DNA from: an uncultured Pirellula sp.
Lineage (GTDB): Bacteria > Planctomycetota > Planctomycetia > Pirellulales > Pirellulaceae
Assembly: GCA_903858115.1 (NCBI GenBank)
Contig: CAIOHR010000073.1
Span: forward strand, 62,001 to 126,000
DNA length: 64,000 nt
Reading direction: 5' to 3'
The position numbers were made by a program, and so were the translations under genes. Of this stretch, positions 49,553 through 60,189 are shown piece after piece. Under the pieces are notes generated by a model. It was given only the letters and a program-made list of their open reading frames with translations. It was not told where the DNA came from and made no database searches. Within the stretch, counting starts at the first letter, position 1; every line of letters begins with the position of its first letter.

Positions 49553-49942
49553 TCAACGGTTTTTTAATGAGATCTTCGTTAACTCCGATGGGCTGTTAGC
49601 CATCGTTTGCCCCATCAACAGTCTAGACGGGTTGTAGACCATACCGGATTCTGGGTTCAGGCGGTAATAGCCGCCGAAGGGGGTTGGATGAATTCTGCTT
49701 TTCGTGAGCCCTGCTCGATAGAGATCAATCAGGTGCAGATCCGGCCTTCTCCCTTGCGATTCGGCGTAAGTCCCTACGAGTTCGTTCAGACGGTCTAGAT
49801 GTTTTTGGTCTTGCAACAAGAGATACTGATTCCAGCTAATCAAAGCTGCCTGACCGGTAAAAAACAGTCCGACAACCACGGCCGTAATACAACGGAGTGT
49901 GCCAATGAATCGTCCGGCTCTTAGATGTGCGTTCTTTTCCAT
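49553..49942 (-). CDS. Hypothetical membrane-anchored protein
   Basis: ORF 49553..50017; start MEKNAHLRAGRFIG; one N-terminal TM. Confidence 0.5.
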   Translation of the reverse strand: MEKNAHLRAGRFIGTLRCITAVVVGLFFTGQAALISWNQYLLLQDQKHLDRLNELVGTYAESQGRRPDLHLIDLYRAGLTKSRIHPTPFGGYYRLNPESGMVYNPSRLLMGQTMANSPSELTKISLKNR

Positions 49943-50249
49943 ATCTAATCTAGGTCGCGGTTTGCTTTGTTCGCGTGAATCGCCTCGTTGGATGCAAACG
50001 GGCCCCTCTAGTTCCAAAATTAGTCCGCATACTCACCGTTAGGTGAGGCACAAAGGAATTCGCTGCGACTTTCTTAGAACGTTTTTGAGAAACGAACGGT
50101 CGTGCCGGTTGTGTAGGCGGGAAGGAAGGGAGATATTCGGCTGATCCCGGTTGGGTTAGACTCCGCAGTTCGATTATGGAGCAGTCTGATTCGGACAATT
50201 GTCCATCGTTCGACCCGATCTCTATTCTCTCTAACGAAATCCCATTGCG

Positions 50250-51029
50250 ATGCGTGAATCTCCTACAGAACATTTGCCAAGTTTGACGGATTTGGACAAG
50301 TCCGTTTACGAATGGCAAATGTGGATTCACGATTTTGGGGATCTAGCGCAACGCAAACTGAAGGGCGCTTCCGTTTTGGTATCGCGAGTCGGCGGAGTCG
50401 GCGGTGCGGTCGCTTATGAACTGGCTGCCTCGGGAGTTGGCAAGCTGGTTCTTGCTCACGGCGGTAATCTGAAGCCGAGCGACCTGAATCGGCAGCTCTT
50501 GATGACCCACGACTGGATAGGAAAACCTCGCATCGAGAGTATTCAACGCCGACTGCTAGAGTTGAATCCGAGGCTAGAAATCGTCGCGATAGACACCAAC
50601 ATCAATACTGCTAACGCGGCTGAAATAGTGAGACAGGCCGACATTGTTGTCGACTGTGCACCGATGTTTGATGAGCGATTTGCCATGAATCAGCAAGCCG
50701 TCCTTCAAGGAAAGCCGCTCGTCGAGTGCTCGATGTACGAACTCGAAGCTCAGATATTCTCAGTGATTCCTGGAAGCTCTCCTTGTTTGCGATGTCTATT
50801 TCCTGATCCGCCACCGAACTGGAAGAGGCAGTTTCCCGTGCTTGGTGCTGTGTCTGGCATGGTCGGTTGTTTAGGGGCGACCGAAGCAATCAAGCTTATC
50901 ACAGGTATCGGCAAACCACTGATCGGTCGTTTGCTCAAGTGCGATTTACGCGACATGAGTTTTCGAACTTACTCGGCCAAACGCGCAGCGAATTGCAAAG
51001 ACTGCGGGCATTTGTCACCAGCGGATTAG
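50250..51029 (+). CDS. ThiF/MoeB/HesA family E1-like adenylyltransferase
   Basis: 259 aa; VGGVGGAVAYELAASGVG, DLNRQLL, CLRC...CKDCG zinc ligands. Confidence 0.88.
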   Translation: MRESPTEHLPSLTDLDKSVYEWQMWIHDFGDLAQRKLKGASVLVSRVGGVGGAVAYELAASGVGKLVLAHGGNLKPSDLNRQLLMTHDWIGKPRIESIQRRLLELNPRLEIVAIDTNINTANAAEIVRQADIVVDCAPMFDERFAMNQQAVLQGKPLVECSMYELEAQIFSVIPGSSPCLRCLFPDPPPNWKRQFPVLGAVSGMVGCLGATEAIKLITGIGKPLIGRLLKCDLRDMSFRTYSAKRAANCKDCGHLSPAD

Positions 51030-51094
51030 CAGCCTCTACCTCAAGTAGACAAGGGCTGCCAGCCTTTGACTAGATCGGAACTGCCATGAATTCG

Positions 51095-52078
51095 CTAAAC
51101 AAAGTTAGGGGTCGGTGGTCGGTAGTGATCGAAGTCGATCGATCGGAACCAATCGATGGTTTGTTGAAGTCCTTGATTGAGCGGAATCTTTGGTTCCCAG
51201 TGGAGATGCTTCTTTGCCAACGTGATGTCAGGTTGGCGACGGGTTGGATCGTCTGGCGGTAGAGGGCGTTTCTCAAGCTTCACCTTCGCACCGGTAAGTT
51301 GTATGACCAACTCAGCGAGCTCCCGAATCGTAAACTCGCCTGGGTTGCCGATATTGACGGGGCCGATAAACCCATCTTCGTTGTTCATCAGTCGGAAAAT
51401 ACCCTCGACCAAATCATCTCGATAGCAAAACGATCGAGTTTGTTCCCCTTCGCCAAAGATAGTGATCGGCTGCCCCTGGATCGCTTGCCGGATAAAATTG
51501 GAAACGACTCGACCATCATATGGATGCATGCGAGGACCATAGGTGTTAAAGATACGAACGATGCGTACATCCACTTTGTTCATGCGGTGGTAGTCCATGA
51601 ACAGTGTCTCTGCAACTCGCTTTCCTTCGTCGTAACACGAACGAAGGCCAATGGTGTTCACGTTCCCCCAATACGATTCCGGCTGTGGGTGAATGAGAGG
51701 ATCGCCATATATCTCGCTTGTGCTAGCCAACAAAATTCTTGCACCACATCGTTTCGCCATGCCGAGCATATTGATCGATCCCATCACCGACGTCTTGATC
51801 GTCTTTATTGGGTTGAATTGGTAGTGCCCGGGCGCGGCAGGACAGGCCATGTGATAGATCTGATCCACTTCCAAAAAAATCGGAAGCGTAACATCGTGGC
51901 GGATCAACTCAAAATTCGGCCGCCCCAGCAAATGAGCGACATTTGACTTTTGAGCAGTGAAAAAATTATCGAGGCAAATAACGTCATGCCCCTCGTTCAC
52001 CAGCCGCTCGCACATGTGCGAACCAAGGAAACCGGCGCCACCTGTAACGAGAACTCTTCGTAATTTTGTCACTTGCAC
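51095..52078 (-). CDS. UDP-glucuronate decarboxylase-like SDR (UXS type)
   Basis: 327 aa; [65 protein letters not shown]. Confidence 0.92.
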   Translation of the reverse strand: MQVTKLRRVLVTGGAGFLGSHMCERLVNEGHDVICLDNFFTAQKSNVAHLLGRPNFELIRHDVTLPIFLEVDQIYHMACPAAPGHYQFNPIKTIKTSVMGSINMLGMAKRCGARILLASTSEIYGDPLIHPQPESYWGNVNTIGLRSCYDEGKRVAETLFMDYHRMNKVDVRIVRIFNTYGPRMHPYDGRVVSNFIRQAIQGQPITIFGEGEQTRSFCYRDDLVEGIFRLMNNEDGFIGPVNIGNPGEFTIRELAELVIQLTGAKVKLEKRPLPPDDPTRRQPDITLAKKHLHWEPKIPLNQGLQQTIDWFRSIDFDHYRPPTPNFV

Positions 52079-52296
52079 CCCCCCTGAGAGGGACCTGTCT
52101 GGTCAAAACCCATGGTAATACTTTTATTGATTATTGACGCTGCTATTCGTACAATCGCCTTGTGAGTTGGATTACTCCCTTCGAATAATCCAATTCTCAT
52201 CCGAATGCGTAGATGATCGGATGTGTAGCGATGGTATAACCTGTATCAGAAACTCTGGTCGGGGTTGTTTCATGTCTTAAATTTGGAGAAGAGTGG

Positions 52297-52959
52297 ATGA
52301 AGTCACTGAAGATTGGCTTGGTAGCGATGGCGCTGGTTTCGGGCAGCTACTATGTGTCCGTTGATAACTTTGTGTCCGCAGAAGAAAAATGTGATGGCAA
52401 ATGTGCTGCCTCGGCTGCCAAATGCCCAGTCACGGAAGGATTGGCCAAACTGCCAAAGCTAGCTTACACAGTTGGAGACGAGTCTCTGTGCTGTGAAGAA
52501 TCCGCCAAAGCAATTGCATCGAGCTCGGGTAAGAAGCTTGTTTACATGGTCGGCAAGGAAAAGTTCGAGTGCCCCACGGCAGCATTTACAAGCTTGGTAG
52601 AGCAAACAGAGAAGTTTGTTGCAGACTTCAGCACCCCGCACACATGCAGTGTTTCGGGAACGACAACAGTCGCTGGCGAATCCATGACTTGCTCTGTCAA
52701 GGCTGGCGAAGTTGCTGCAAAGATGAAGAAGGCGATGGACTCTGTTGCGGTTTCCTACAAGGTTGGGGATAAGTCTTGCCAATGTCCAACAGAAGCAAAG
52801 ACAATTGCTGCTGAAAAGAAACTGAAGACCGTTTTCGTTGTGGACAAAGAAGAAACCGAGTGCGAGCAAACCGCTCGATTGAACTTGGCTCGTGCGAAAT
52901 ACAAAGCTGCACTTGTCGCGATGAATCCACCGGCAAAAGCAGAATCCAAAACGAACTAG
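52297..52959 (+). CDS. Secreted Cys-rich protein with internally duplicated domain, unknown function
   Basis: 220 aa; signal peptide; two copies of VGDxS..C....AK.IA...K....VV.KE..EC. Confidence 0.7.
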   Translation: MKSLKIGLVAMALVSGSYYVSVDNFVSAEEKCDGKCAASAAKCPVTEGLAKLPKLAYTVGDESLCCEESAKAIASSSGKKLVYMVGKEKFECPTAAFTSLVEQTEKFVADFSTPHTCSVSGTTTVAGESMTCSVKAGEVAAKMKKAMDSVAVSYKVGDKSCQCPTEAKTIAAEKKLKTVFVVDKEETECEQTARLNLARAKYKAALVAMNPPAKAESKTN

Positions 52960-53016
52960 TTGGCATCGGATTCGGTTCGATTATCGAACGGTCCGATCGA
53001 TAAACTGCTGAAAATC

Positions 53017-53051
53017 AAAACGGCTGCGGAAATAATCTGCGGCCGTTTTTT
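53017..53051 (+). terminator. Rho-independent terminator
   Basis: AAAACGGC...GCCGTTTT stem followed by T-rich run, 58 bp after stop. Confidence 0.85.
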
Positions 53052-53055
53052 ATTG

Positions 53056-53161
53056 TTGACACAGCCGCCAAAAATTCGCGGATTGTCTGTAGCATTGGAC
53101 AAACGTCCCGAGCTTATGGATTTTGCAAAGAGTTAGTGACGGCCTTACATAGGGCCCAGCC
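53056..53161. repeat. Dispersed intergenic repeat, copy B
   Basis: TTGACACAGCCGCCAAAA...GCAAAGAGTTAGTGACG...CCCAGCC; matches copy A at 4986-5090. Confidence 0.6.
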
Positions 53162-53275
53162 TACATCCTCTTTTTTCAGCTATGTCCTATTCTCGCTGCA
53201 TTTCCAATGAGAACACGTAGAAAGCCGCATCCTCGATGCTAGAATGAGCTCGGTCTTCTAACACAGGAAATTACA

Positions 53276-53956
53276 TTGACTGCTATTCCGTCCGATTCTA
53301 GGGAGCATTTTCGCAACGCCCCGCCGGCTTCCGAACCAAGAACTGCATTATGCCGCGCCACAGGGCATACGATTGCGTTGGCAGCCAAATTGGTAAGTGG
53401 GTTTACGGTCCGATGGTTAGGCGCCGAACCCAATACTCGGCAGCGCGTCTACTTTGCAAACCATACGAGTCATTTGGATGCGGTCGTTTTGTGGTCCTGT
53501 TTGCCAAAGGAACTTCGACAAATTACTAGGCCTGTCGCGGCACAGGATTATTGGGGGAACTCCCCTTTTCGACGGTTTCTGGCCAGGTCATTCAATGCCA
53601 TCTTGATCGATCGAAAACAGATCAAAGTGCATCAAAGCCCGGTGGATGTGATGATGCGAGAGATTGGGGACATTTATTCGTTGATAGTATTCCCTGAGGG
53701 AGGGCGTGCTGCGGACGGAGAAATGGGAGAATTCAAGAGCGGACTCTACTACCTGGCGAAGAAGCGGCCTGATTTAGAGTTGATTCCGGTTTACATGGAC
53801 AATCTCAATCGAATCCTCCCGCGCGGCGAGGTGATGCCTGTGCCGCTATTGAGTTCGATCACGGTCGGTCACCCTGTCTTTTTGGAACCAGGCGAGCCCA
53901 AGACCGAGTTTCTATCGCGTGCATCGCGAGCCGTGAAAATCTTGAAAGAACGCTAA
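53276..53956 (+). CDS. 1-acyl-sn-glycerol-3-phosphate acyltransferase-like (PlsC family)
   Basis: 226 aa; NHTSHLDAVVLW and VFPEGGRAADG motifs. Confidence 0.85.
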   Translation: MTAIPSDSREHFRNAPPASEPRTALCRATGHTIALAAKLVSGFTVRWLGAEPNTRQRVYFANHTSHLDAVVLWSCLPKELRQITRPVAAQDYWGNSPFRRFLARSFNAILIDRKQIKVHQSPVDVMMREIGDIYSLIVFPEGGRAADGEMGEFKSGLYYLAKKRPDLELIPVYMDNLNRILPRGEVMPVPLLSSITVGHPVFLEPGEPKTEFLSRASRAVKILKER

Positions 53957-54184
53957 GCCACAGGCTAGCTGCGATAGCTGCCCATGAATGTTGAATTTCC
54001 CTCTGGGATTTGAACAAACCGGACCTCAGCGTAGAGCCGAGTAGAAACGAGAATTTTCTTGAAAATGCAACCTTAATTCACCTTGTGGCGGCCTAATGCG
54101 TAAAATTACGTGTTTGATTAGGTAGTTGCCCACGAGTCTTTTGGTGTGTGTATGTAGAAATGCGTAACATAGGGGAATTAGGCT

Positions 54185-54412
54185 ATGTCTGCAGACTGGT
54201 TCTTTATGAAGAAAGGTTTCTTTGGTAGCAAGACTGTAGGACCGATCGCGGAATCGGATTTCCTACATAACATCGAGAAAGGTTTGATTAAACCGGAAAC
54301 CCTTGTTTGTAGTACTACGAAAACGCATGGACATTGGATCCATTTGCGAGATATTCGAGCAGGGATGCAGGTTTGGGACAAGACGCATCCGACGGATAAG
54401 AAAGCGGTTTGA
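54185..54412 (+). CDS. GYF_2 (DUF4339-like) domain small protein
   Basis: 75 aa; VGPIAESDFLHNIEKGLIKPETLVCSTTKTHGHWIHLRDI. Confidence 0.65.
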   Translation: MSADWFFMKKGFFGSKTVGPIAESDFLHNIEKGLIKPETLVCSTTKTHGHWIHLRDIRAGMQVWDKTHPTDKKAV

Positions 54413-54492
54413 GAACGCGCGACCTACTTCCGAGAAATCTCCCTTCGATCTACCATTACGTGAATTAAGCACGCTTGGTGAGGGAGTAACGG

Positions 54493-57400
54493 GTGACTAA
54501 CGACGGTAATGCAGATCGACGAGACGAAGATCTTGTACAGGTACTCGGCTATCTCAATTTTTCGTCTGGCAAATCGGACCCGAAGTCGCTCGCTGCTCTC
54601 AATCGACTTTATGGCTGGGCACTTGCAGGGGCACCCAAACAGTTCAGCCCGTACACCGGCCTCCCTCCTTGGTTAACGCTGCAGCAGTGGTTGCAAGACC
54701 GTCTCGGTCGATTGCGCGACGAGAAAGAGATCTTTCGTGAAAGCGATCAGGCCAGCCAAGTCATACAGCTCGTTTGGCTCTATCTGCTACCAGAGTATCT
54801 GGATTTTCATAGCGACCTTCTGTTTCACCAAGAACCAGAAGGGCTATTCAATGGATTGTTTTTGGGGCGTGCGATCGAATGCATGTTGCAACAGGGTCCG
54901 CCATGGAACGAAGTCGACCGATTGGTTTCGAATTCTATCGAACAACTCAACGATTACGTAGGATTTCGTCCGGTTGCTGTTTTGGAAGGGCGACGACTAG
55001 AACCCTACTCCCGCGAGTGGCTCCGCCCTATTCCGCTCTACATTCGCGAAGTCGGGGTCGCATTCGGCCCGTACTATGACATTGTCTCGAGAACGTTGGA
55101 GATTCTGCGTAGTACATCCCCACAGATACTTCGCGATGCACAGTTCGATCCAGACAATCTGGACGAGATAGCGATGGATCCGCGGGCTTATGATTTTGAC
55201 CATCCCGTGAACAAGAGACCCAATTACTATTTTGGACAGTGGGATCCACACTTAATGGATTCCCAATCGAACTATCGACGGTTCGTATTGCAACAGGTAA
55301 CGGTGAACGCACTGCTAGCGAGAGTTAGTCAAGAGAAGGATTTGCCAAGAGACCAATTGTTGACGGAGGCGTCCGTCGTGTTGGCTGGTACCATGTTGAT
55401 GGCATCGGGAATTTCGGGTGGAAGCCCCAACGCGTTTTCTTCGACAACAACTCTTGTTCAGTTGCTTGCTCACATCGCAAACTATCGAGATCAATTTTAC
55501 TCAGACTTTCTGGAGAGAATTACGGGGCCGCATGCGGATCGGTTGAGGAGCGAGGCTGCTATTCGGCGCCAACCGCTGGGCGGTGCTCGACAACAACTCA
55601 ATACGAATCTTGCGCGTCTTCGAGCGTCACAAGTCGAACACGTGCAGTTGGCTCGTATCTTTGCTCGCATGGGGAGTGCGAACGCCGCCAAAGAAGAGTC
55701 TGATGACGTACAAGTACCATCCGCACGCATTCTTTGCCGCATCGATTGTTTGCTGACGATTGGCAACCAATTTCTCCGACGAGGAGAATTGGCGAAAGCG
55801 GTAGAGATTCCCGATCAAATCTTCGATTGGATCGAACGCGGAATTCAGTGTGGCGCGTTGGTCGATCCATGGAACATTCTAGGCTTCTCAGGGAATTTTC
55901 CACGGTTTGTAGGTTCCGATGCTACCGTCAGCGATGAAAGAATCGAAGAGCTTGTTCAAATCATGGAACAGTTGTTTGGTTTGATGTCGCGGCTTTGGCG
56001 CGAAGCGGCCGCGACCAATCAAGAGTTGCTTTGCGAGCGTACCGAACAGCGATTTCGAACCATTGCTAATTGGTGGAGAAAATACGCTCCTCACCAAGTC
56101 ACGGATGTTGCTGCGACGGACCCGCAAGACGTGTTGGACTCGTCGCAATTGGTGGCACGAGCGCTTCGATTGTGGCATCAGGGCGGAGCGGCAGCGGGTG
56201 ATATTCGATTCTGGACGCCGCACGCGGAACTGTTCGATTCCCCTAAGGCTTATGCACTCGTCATCGAAGCGTTGCTAGATCGCGCAGACTTTGTTGGAGC
56301 GATGGCCTTGATCGTTCATTGGCTTAGTCAAGCGGAACGTGTAGGCCTACAAAGTGGAAACACTTCCTACTCCGACCTGGCTCGCAATTGGCTCGAACAG
56401 CTTATCGAATCCCAAAGCGTTTCTAGCATCGACGAAACAGAGGGAGCTAATGGCAAATCCTGCTGGCCCACGATAGAGAAGTTCTTTGATTATCTGGAGG
56501 CCAATGGCGAATCCTATTGGGCGGTACCCGAATTTCGTCTGGGAGATTCGCGTTCACAGAAGAAGCCGAGAAAAGATGACCATCTATTCGTCGCTGGTTC
56601 CAACGATTCGGAGGATGAGGAGACACCTTCCTCAATCTACGGTGCGGCGTATGAAGATGTGACTTATGAAGACACCACCGACGATGGAAACGATGCGCCG
56701 ATTTTTGAACAGGATGAAGGAACGCCCGAAGAGTTGATCGCCGAATCGAAGCGACTCAACGAGCACCTAACGTTCTTGGTCGCGTTGGCGCAAATGTGGA
56801 AATTGGTCTCCCAGTCGCTTCACTCACTCAAACATCGCGATCCGCAAACGGCTTCGGCAGAGCAAGAACGGATGGTCGCGGCGCTTAAACGTTGGAGCGA
56901 ACAGTGCCTATCGAATCGCGATGGACTTATCCAATTACTTGATCAGATTCAAGCGTACAAAATCGCGAGGGGTGGCACCGACACCGACTCGATGGGCCGA
57001 TACGATCGCAAACGGGTGGTCAAAGAATCGCTAATGGAAAGGGTACTCTCCGCAGCGGTAGAAACAGCGGATGCTGGAAGACTTTTGATCGGCGCCGTGT
57101 TGGCGCTCGCCGATGATCGTGATCATTTCGGCGAGCGACTGAGCCATTTGCCAAAAGATGAGTTGTTGACCATCGAGTTGTTTGGCAATTTGATGGCCGG
57201 TCGACGAAGTCGCGTGGAGGATTCCTTTCCGGACTTTATCTCTGTCATTCGCGATCAGAAATTGCTTTATGTCTCACTGGCACGCGGGGGCGATCCTCGT
57301 GAAATATTGACGGCGCGCGTCCGTCGTCGGGCGTTGACGCATTTGCTGACATGGCTGCCGAGGCAAGGATTGTTTTACCAGGCATGTCGATTGGTCGATA

Positions 57401-58692
57401 CGGCTCGGCACATGGAGCATACGAATCCTGTGGGGCACGGGGCGGTAACGGAATTCGATGACTTGTTTCAAATCGCATTCAAGTCGATGGTGCGTTGCTT
57501 GGTTCGAAACGCGTACCATTGGCATACAGATCCTAAATCGAGCAGTAACAAAGAGGGCAAATCGAACAGAGATGGAAAGACGATCAAAGAAGGCAAAGGT
57601 AACAGGAAGAAAAAATTGCCTCCGCCGTCGCATTGGGACAAATTGGAGCTCGATGCCCTGGTCGATTTGAATCCCCCAGAGCCGGATCAAGAACAGCTAG
57701 TACCATTGCTGGAACAACTGACTGAGATTCTGTTGGGGAGTTGGCTATCTCATTCACGCACGCTTCGGTTGAGTGTGTTGGAGACCATCGACGGATCCGG
57801 TTCTTGGAAGAATCTGTGTGACTTTATTCAACAGTACGGCAAGGGGCTTCTAACACAAGGTTTCTTGAAGCTTTCAAATGTGCGGGCCATATTGCATCAG
57901 GGAGTTGGCAATTATCTCCAGCATGCGATGGAGAATCGCGATATCGAAGAATTGAGTCCACTGCTCGACGCACTCTCGGACGGCATCATCGCACCCGAAG
58001 AAGCACAACGCTGGCTCTCGGTCGTCTTTGAAGCAATCATCGATCATTACGGAGAGTACAAGGACTACAACAGTACGACGACGCAGTCCGACCGGGGGGA
58101 GATGCTGTTTATGTTCCTCGATTTCTTGCGATTGCGAGTTCGATACGATCGGGTTTGCTGGAATCTCAAACCGGTGTTTTGGGCGCATGAGGTATTGGTA
58201 CATTCCGGCTGCCAGAATTCGGCTCAACAGTGGAGAAGAGCATTGGCGGAACGCGTCGCCCGAGAATCGGACCAATACTTGGAACGGCTCTCCAAATTGC
58301 AAGAGATGTACGCGATGAAGATGCCGACCGTCGCGGACCGGCTCAACGAACGATTTGTCAAACCGATGACGATCGATAGAATGCGCGCACTCATTCGGCC
58401 TGCAATACGTCAGTTGCGAGCGAACGATGAGGAAGAAAGCCACGCTTTCGAATTGTTAGTCCAAGAAGCGCACTTGATGATGCGCGAGCCGACAGGTGTC
58501 GGACTCGACATTCCTGCTTGGTTGGTCATGCTCGAAGAAGAAGTGGATCGTGTATTGCAAAACAATCGAGTGATCCCACAAGTGCAACGTCTTGAAAGAT
58601 CCGTGCCAGCCATTGTGATTCCATTCACGCAAATACAATCCCAGCTCAACGCCGTCATGGCGCACAATCGAACTCTTCGTGGCCCAACATGA
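54493..58692 (+). CDS. Very large (1399 aa) protein of unknown function
   Basis: Single long ORF; mostly helical-looking, with acidic and Lys/Asn low-complexity inserts; no domain recognised. Confidence 0.8.
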   Translation: MTNDGNADRRDEDLVQVLGYLNFSSGKSDPKSLAALNRLYGWALAGAPKQFSPYTGLPPWLTLQQWLQDRLGRLRDEKEIFRESDQASQVIQLVWLYLLPEYLDFHSDLLFHQEPEGLFNGLFLGRAIECMLQQGPPWNEVDRLVSNSIEQLNDYVGFRPVAVLEGRRLEPYSREWLRPIPLYIREVGVAFGPYYDIVSRTLEILRSTSPQILRDAQFDPDNLDEIAMDPRAYDFDHPVNKRPNYYFGQWDPHLMDSQSNYRRFVLQQVTVNALLARVSQEKDLPRDQLLTEASVVLAGTMLMASGISGGSPNAFSSTTTLVQLLAHIANYRDQFYSDFLERITGPHADRLRSEAAIRRQPLGGARQQLNTNLARLRASQVEHVQLARIFARMGSANAAKEESDDVQVPSARILCRIDCLLTIGNQFLRRGELAKAVEIPDQIFDWIERGIQCGALVDPWNILGFSGNFPRFVGSDATVSDERIEELVQIMEQLFGLMSRLWREAAATNQELLCERTEQRFRTIANWWRKYAPHQVTDVAATDPQDVLDSSQLVARALRLWHQGGAAAGDIRFWTPHAELFDSPKAYALVIEALLDRADFVGAMALIVHWLSQAERVGLQSGNTSYSDLARNWLEQLIESQSVSSIDETEGANGKSCWPTIEKFFDYLEANGESYWAVPEFRLGDSRSQKKPRKDDHLFVAGSNDSEDEETPSSIYGAAYEDVTYEDTTDDGNDAPIFEQDEGTPEELIAESKRLNEHLTFLVALAQMWKLVSQSLHSLKHRDPQTASAEQERMVAALKRWSEQCLSNRDGLIQLLDQIQAYKIARGGTDTDSMGRYDRKRVVKESLMERVLSAAVETADAGRLLIGAVLALADDRDHFGERLSHLPKDELLTIELFGNLMAGRRSRVEDSFPDFISVIRDQKLLYVSLARGGDPREILTARVRRRALTHLLTWLPRQGLFYQACRLVDTARHMEHTNPVGHGAVTEFDDLFQIAFKSMVRCLVRNAYHWHTDPKSSSNKEGKSNRDGKTIKEGKGNRKKKLPPPSHWDKLELDALVDLNPPEPDQEQLVPLLEQLTEILLGSWLSHSRTLRLSVLETIDGSGSWKNLCDFIQQYGKGLLTQGFLKLSNVRAILHQGVGNYLQHAMENRDIEELSPLLDALSDGIIAPEEAQRWLSVVFEAIIDHYGEYKDYNSTTTQSDRGEMLFMFLDFLRLRVRYDRVCWNLKPVFWAHEVLVHSGCQNSAQQWRRALAERVARESDQYLERLSKLQEMYAMKMPTVADRLNERFVKPMTIDRMRALIRPAIRQLRANDEEESHAFELLVQEAHLMMREPTGVGLDIPAWLVMLEEEVDRVLQNNRVIPQVQRLERSVPAIVIPFTQIQSQLNAVMAHNRTLRGPT

Positions 58693-58750
58693 CACTGATG
58701 CGTATCGCTGATTGCATACGTCATCTATTCAAGATGCTACAGCTCCAGGA

Positions 58751-59305
58751 ATGAGCATGGAACCATTAGAAATTGAATGCAAGTTTCAGGTCGCGGATCG
58801 CGATATCCTCAAGAAAGGGATTCTGTCGTTGGGTGGAGTCTTTCTTCAGAATGAAACGCATTGCGACACCTATCTGCGACATCCATCGCGCGACTTTCGC
58901 GTTACCGATGAAGCGTTACGCATACGTGAACTCAATGGCAAACCGTTGATAACTTACAAAGGGCCGAGATTGCCCGGTCCGGTGAAGATACGACCCGAAA
59001 TCGAATTGCCATTGGTCCTCGATACAGTCGAATCGTGGCTCAGTATTTGGAAACATCTAGGTTTCGAGATTGTTGCCCGTGTATCCAAGGTTCGGTCGGT
59101 TTATAAAATCGCGACGCATGAGCGAGAACTCACCATTACGATGGATTGTGTCGAAGGGGTCGGCGAGTATGCCGAAATCGAGCGGGTCGTCGAAGACCCT
59201 TCGGCGATTGAGGAGGCAAAGAACGATATCCTCGAACTCGCATCGCAGTTAAGTTTGGGGCAAATGGAAAAACGGAGCTACCTGAGTCTTTTGTTGGGGC
59301 AGTAG
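58751..59305 (+). CDS. CYTH domain protein (class IV adenylate cyclase-like)
   Basis: ORF 58712..59305; MSMEPLEIECKFQV (ExExK), LRIRELNGKPLITYKGPR. Confidence 0.85.
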   Translation: MSMEPLEIECKFQVADRDILKKGILSLGGVFLQNETHCDTYLRHPSRDFRVTDEALRIRELNGKPLITYKGPRLPGPVKIRPEIELPLVLDTVESWLSIWKHLGFEIVARVSKVRSVYKIATHERELTITMDCVEGVGEYAEIERVVEDPSAIEEAKNDILELASQLSLGQMEKRSYLSLLLGQ

Positions 59306-59352
59306 CTTCTCTTTCGTTTGCTTTCTCAATCGGGCCCCTCTAGAATCCAATC

Positions 59353-60183
59353 ATGTTTCAAACACTATATGTCGGGAAATTAGCGGGAATTCGGCTCTAC
59401 ATACACTGGACCTTTTGGTGGTTACTCATTTATGTTTTTCTAAGCCAAATCGGAGCCGGTCTGTCGCAAACATTGGGGCTGATCGGGTTCGTGTTGGCCG
59501 TTTTCGGATGTGTTTTCTTGCATGAACTAGGACATGCCTTCTCTGGAAGATGGTTCGGCGTGCAAACGCAGGATATAACGATGATGCCCATCGGTGGATT
59601 GGCGAGGATGGGCACTCCCCACACACCGTTAGCAGAATTGGTGATTGCTGCTTGCGGACCACTAGTCAATGTGGTGATCGCCATCGTCCTAGCATTGGGG
59701 TTCGCCGTGAAAGCCAATTGGGGAGGGCCAATCGAGCTCGGCAACTTGGGCTTCGTAGAGCAGCTTCTTGTCGCCAATGTTGGATTGGTTATCTTCAATC
59801 TGCTGCCCGTTTATCCGATGGATGGTGGCCGCATCGTCAGGGCAATCCTAAAGTTCTTTGTACCAAGCGAAAAGGCAGTTTATTGGACAGCGAGGCTTGG
59901 TCAAATCTTAGCGGCTGCATTCTTTCTTTACGGTCTCTTCTATTCCTGGCAGATAGCGTTTATCTTCGCGATCATGTTTGTGGTTTGCTCAGCCGAGATC
60001 TTTCAAGCGAAAGTGAAGAAGGCATTTATGGAGGGCCAATTCCCAAAGGGGTACTCGCCCAATACAACTGCCCAACCACAAAGCGGGCCGTTTGGAGGAT
60101 TCGGCGGCTTTGAGTCTCGAAACGCGTCAGAAGCAGATGACGGAGAAATCATCGACGCCGAAGAAGTTCGACGCGTTCAATAG
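59353..60183 (+). CDS. Site-2 protease family M50 metalloprotease
   Basis: 276 aa; LHELGHAFSGRWFG (HExxH), NLLPVYPMDGGRIVRAIL. Confidence 0.92.
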   Translation: MFQTLYVGKLAGIRLYIHWTFWWLLIYVFLSQIGAGLSQTLGLIGFVLAVFGCVFLHELGHAFSGRWFGVQTQDITMMPIGGLARMGTPHTPLAELVIAACGPLVNVVIAIVLALGFAVKANWGGPIELGNLGFVEQLLVANVGLVIFNLLPVYPMDGGRIVRAILKFFVPSEKAVYWTARLGQILAAAFFLYGLFYSWQIAFIFAIMFVVCSAEIFQAKVKKAFMEGQFPKGYSPNTTAQPQSGPFGGFGGFESRNASEADDGEIIDAEEVRRVQ

Positions 60184-60189
60184 CGAGCA

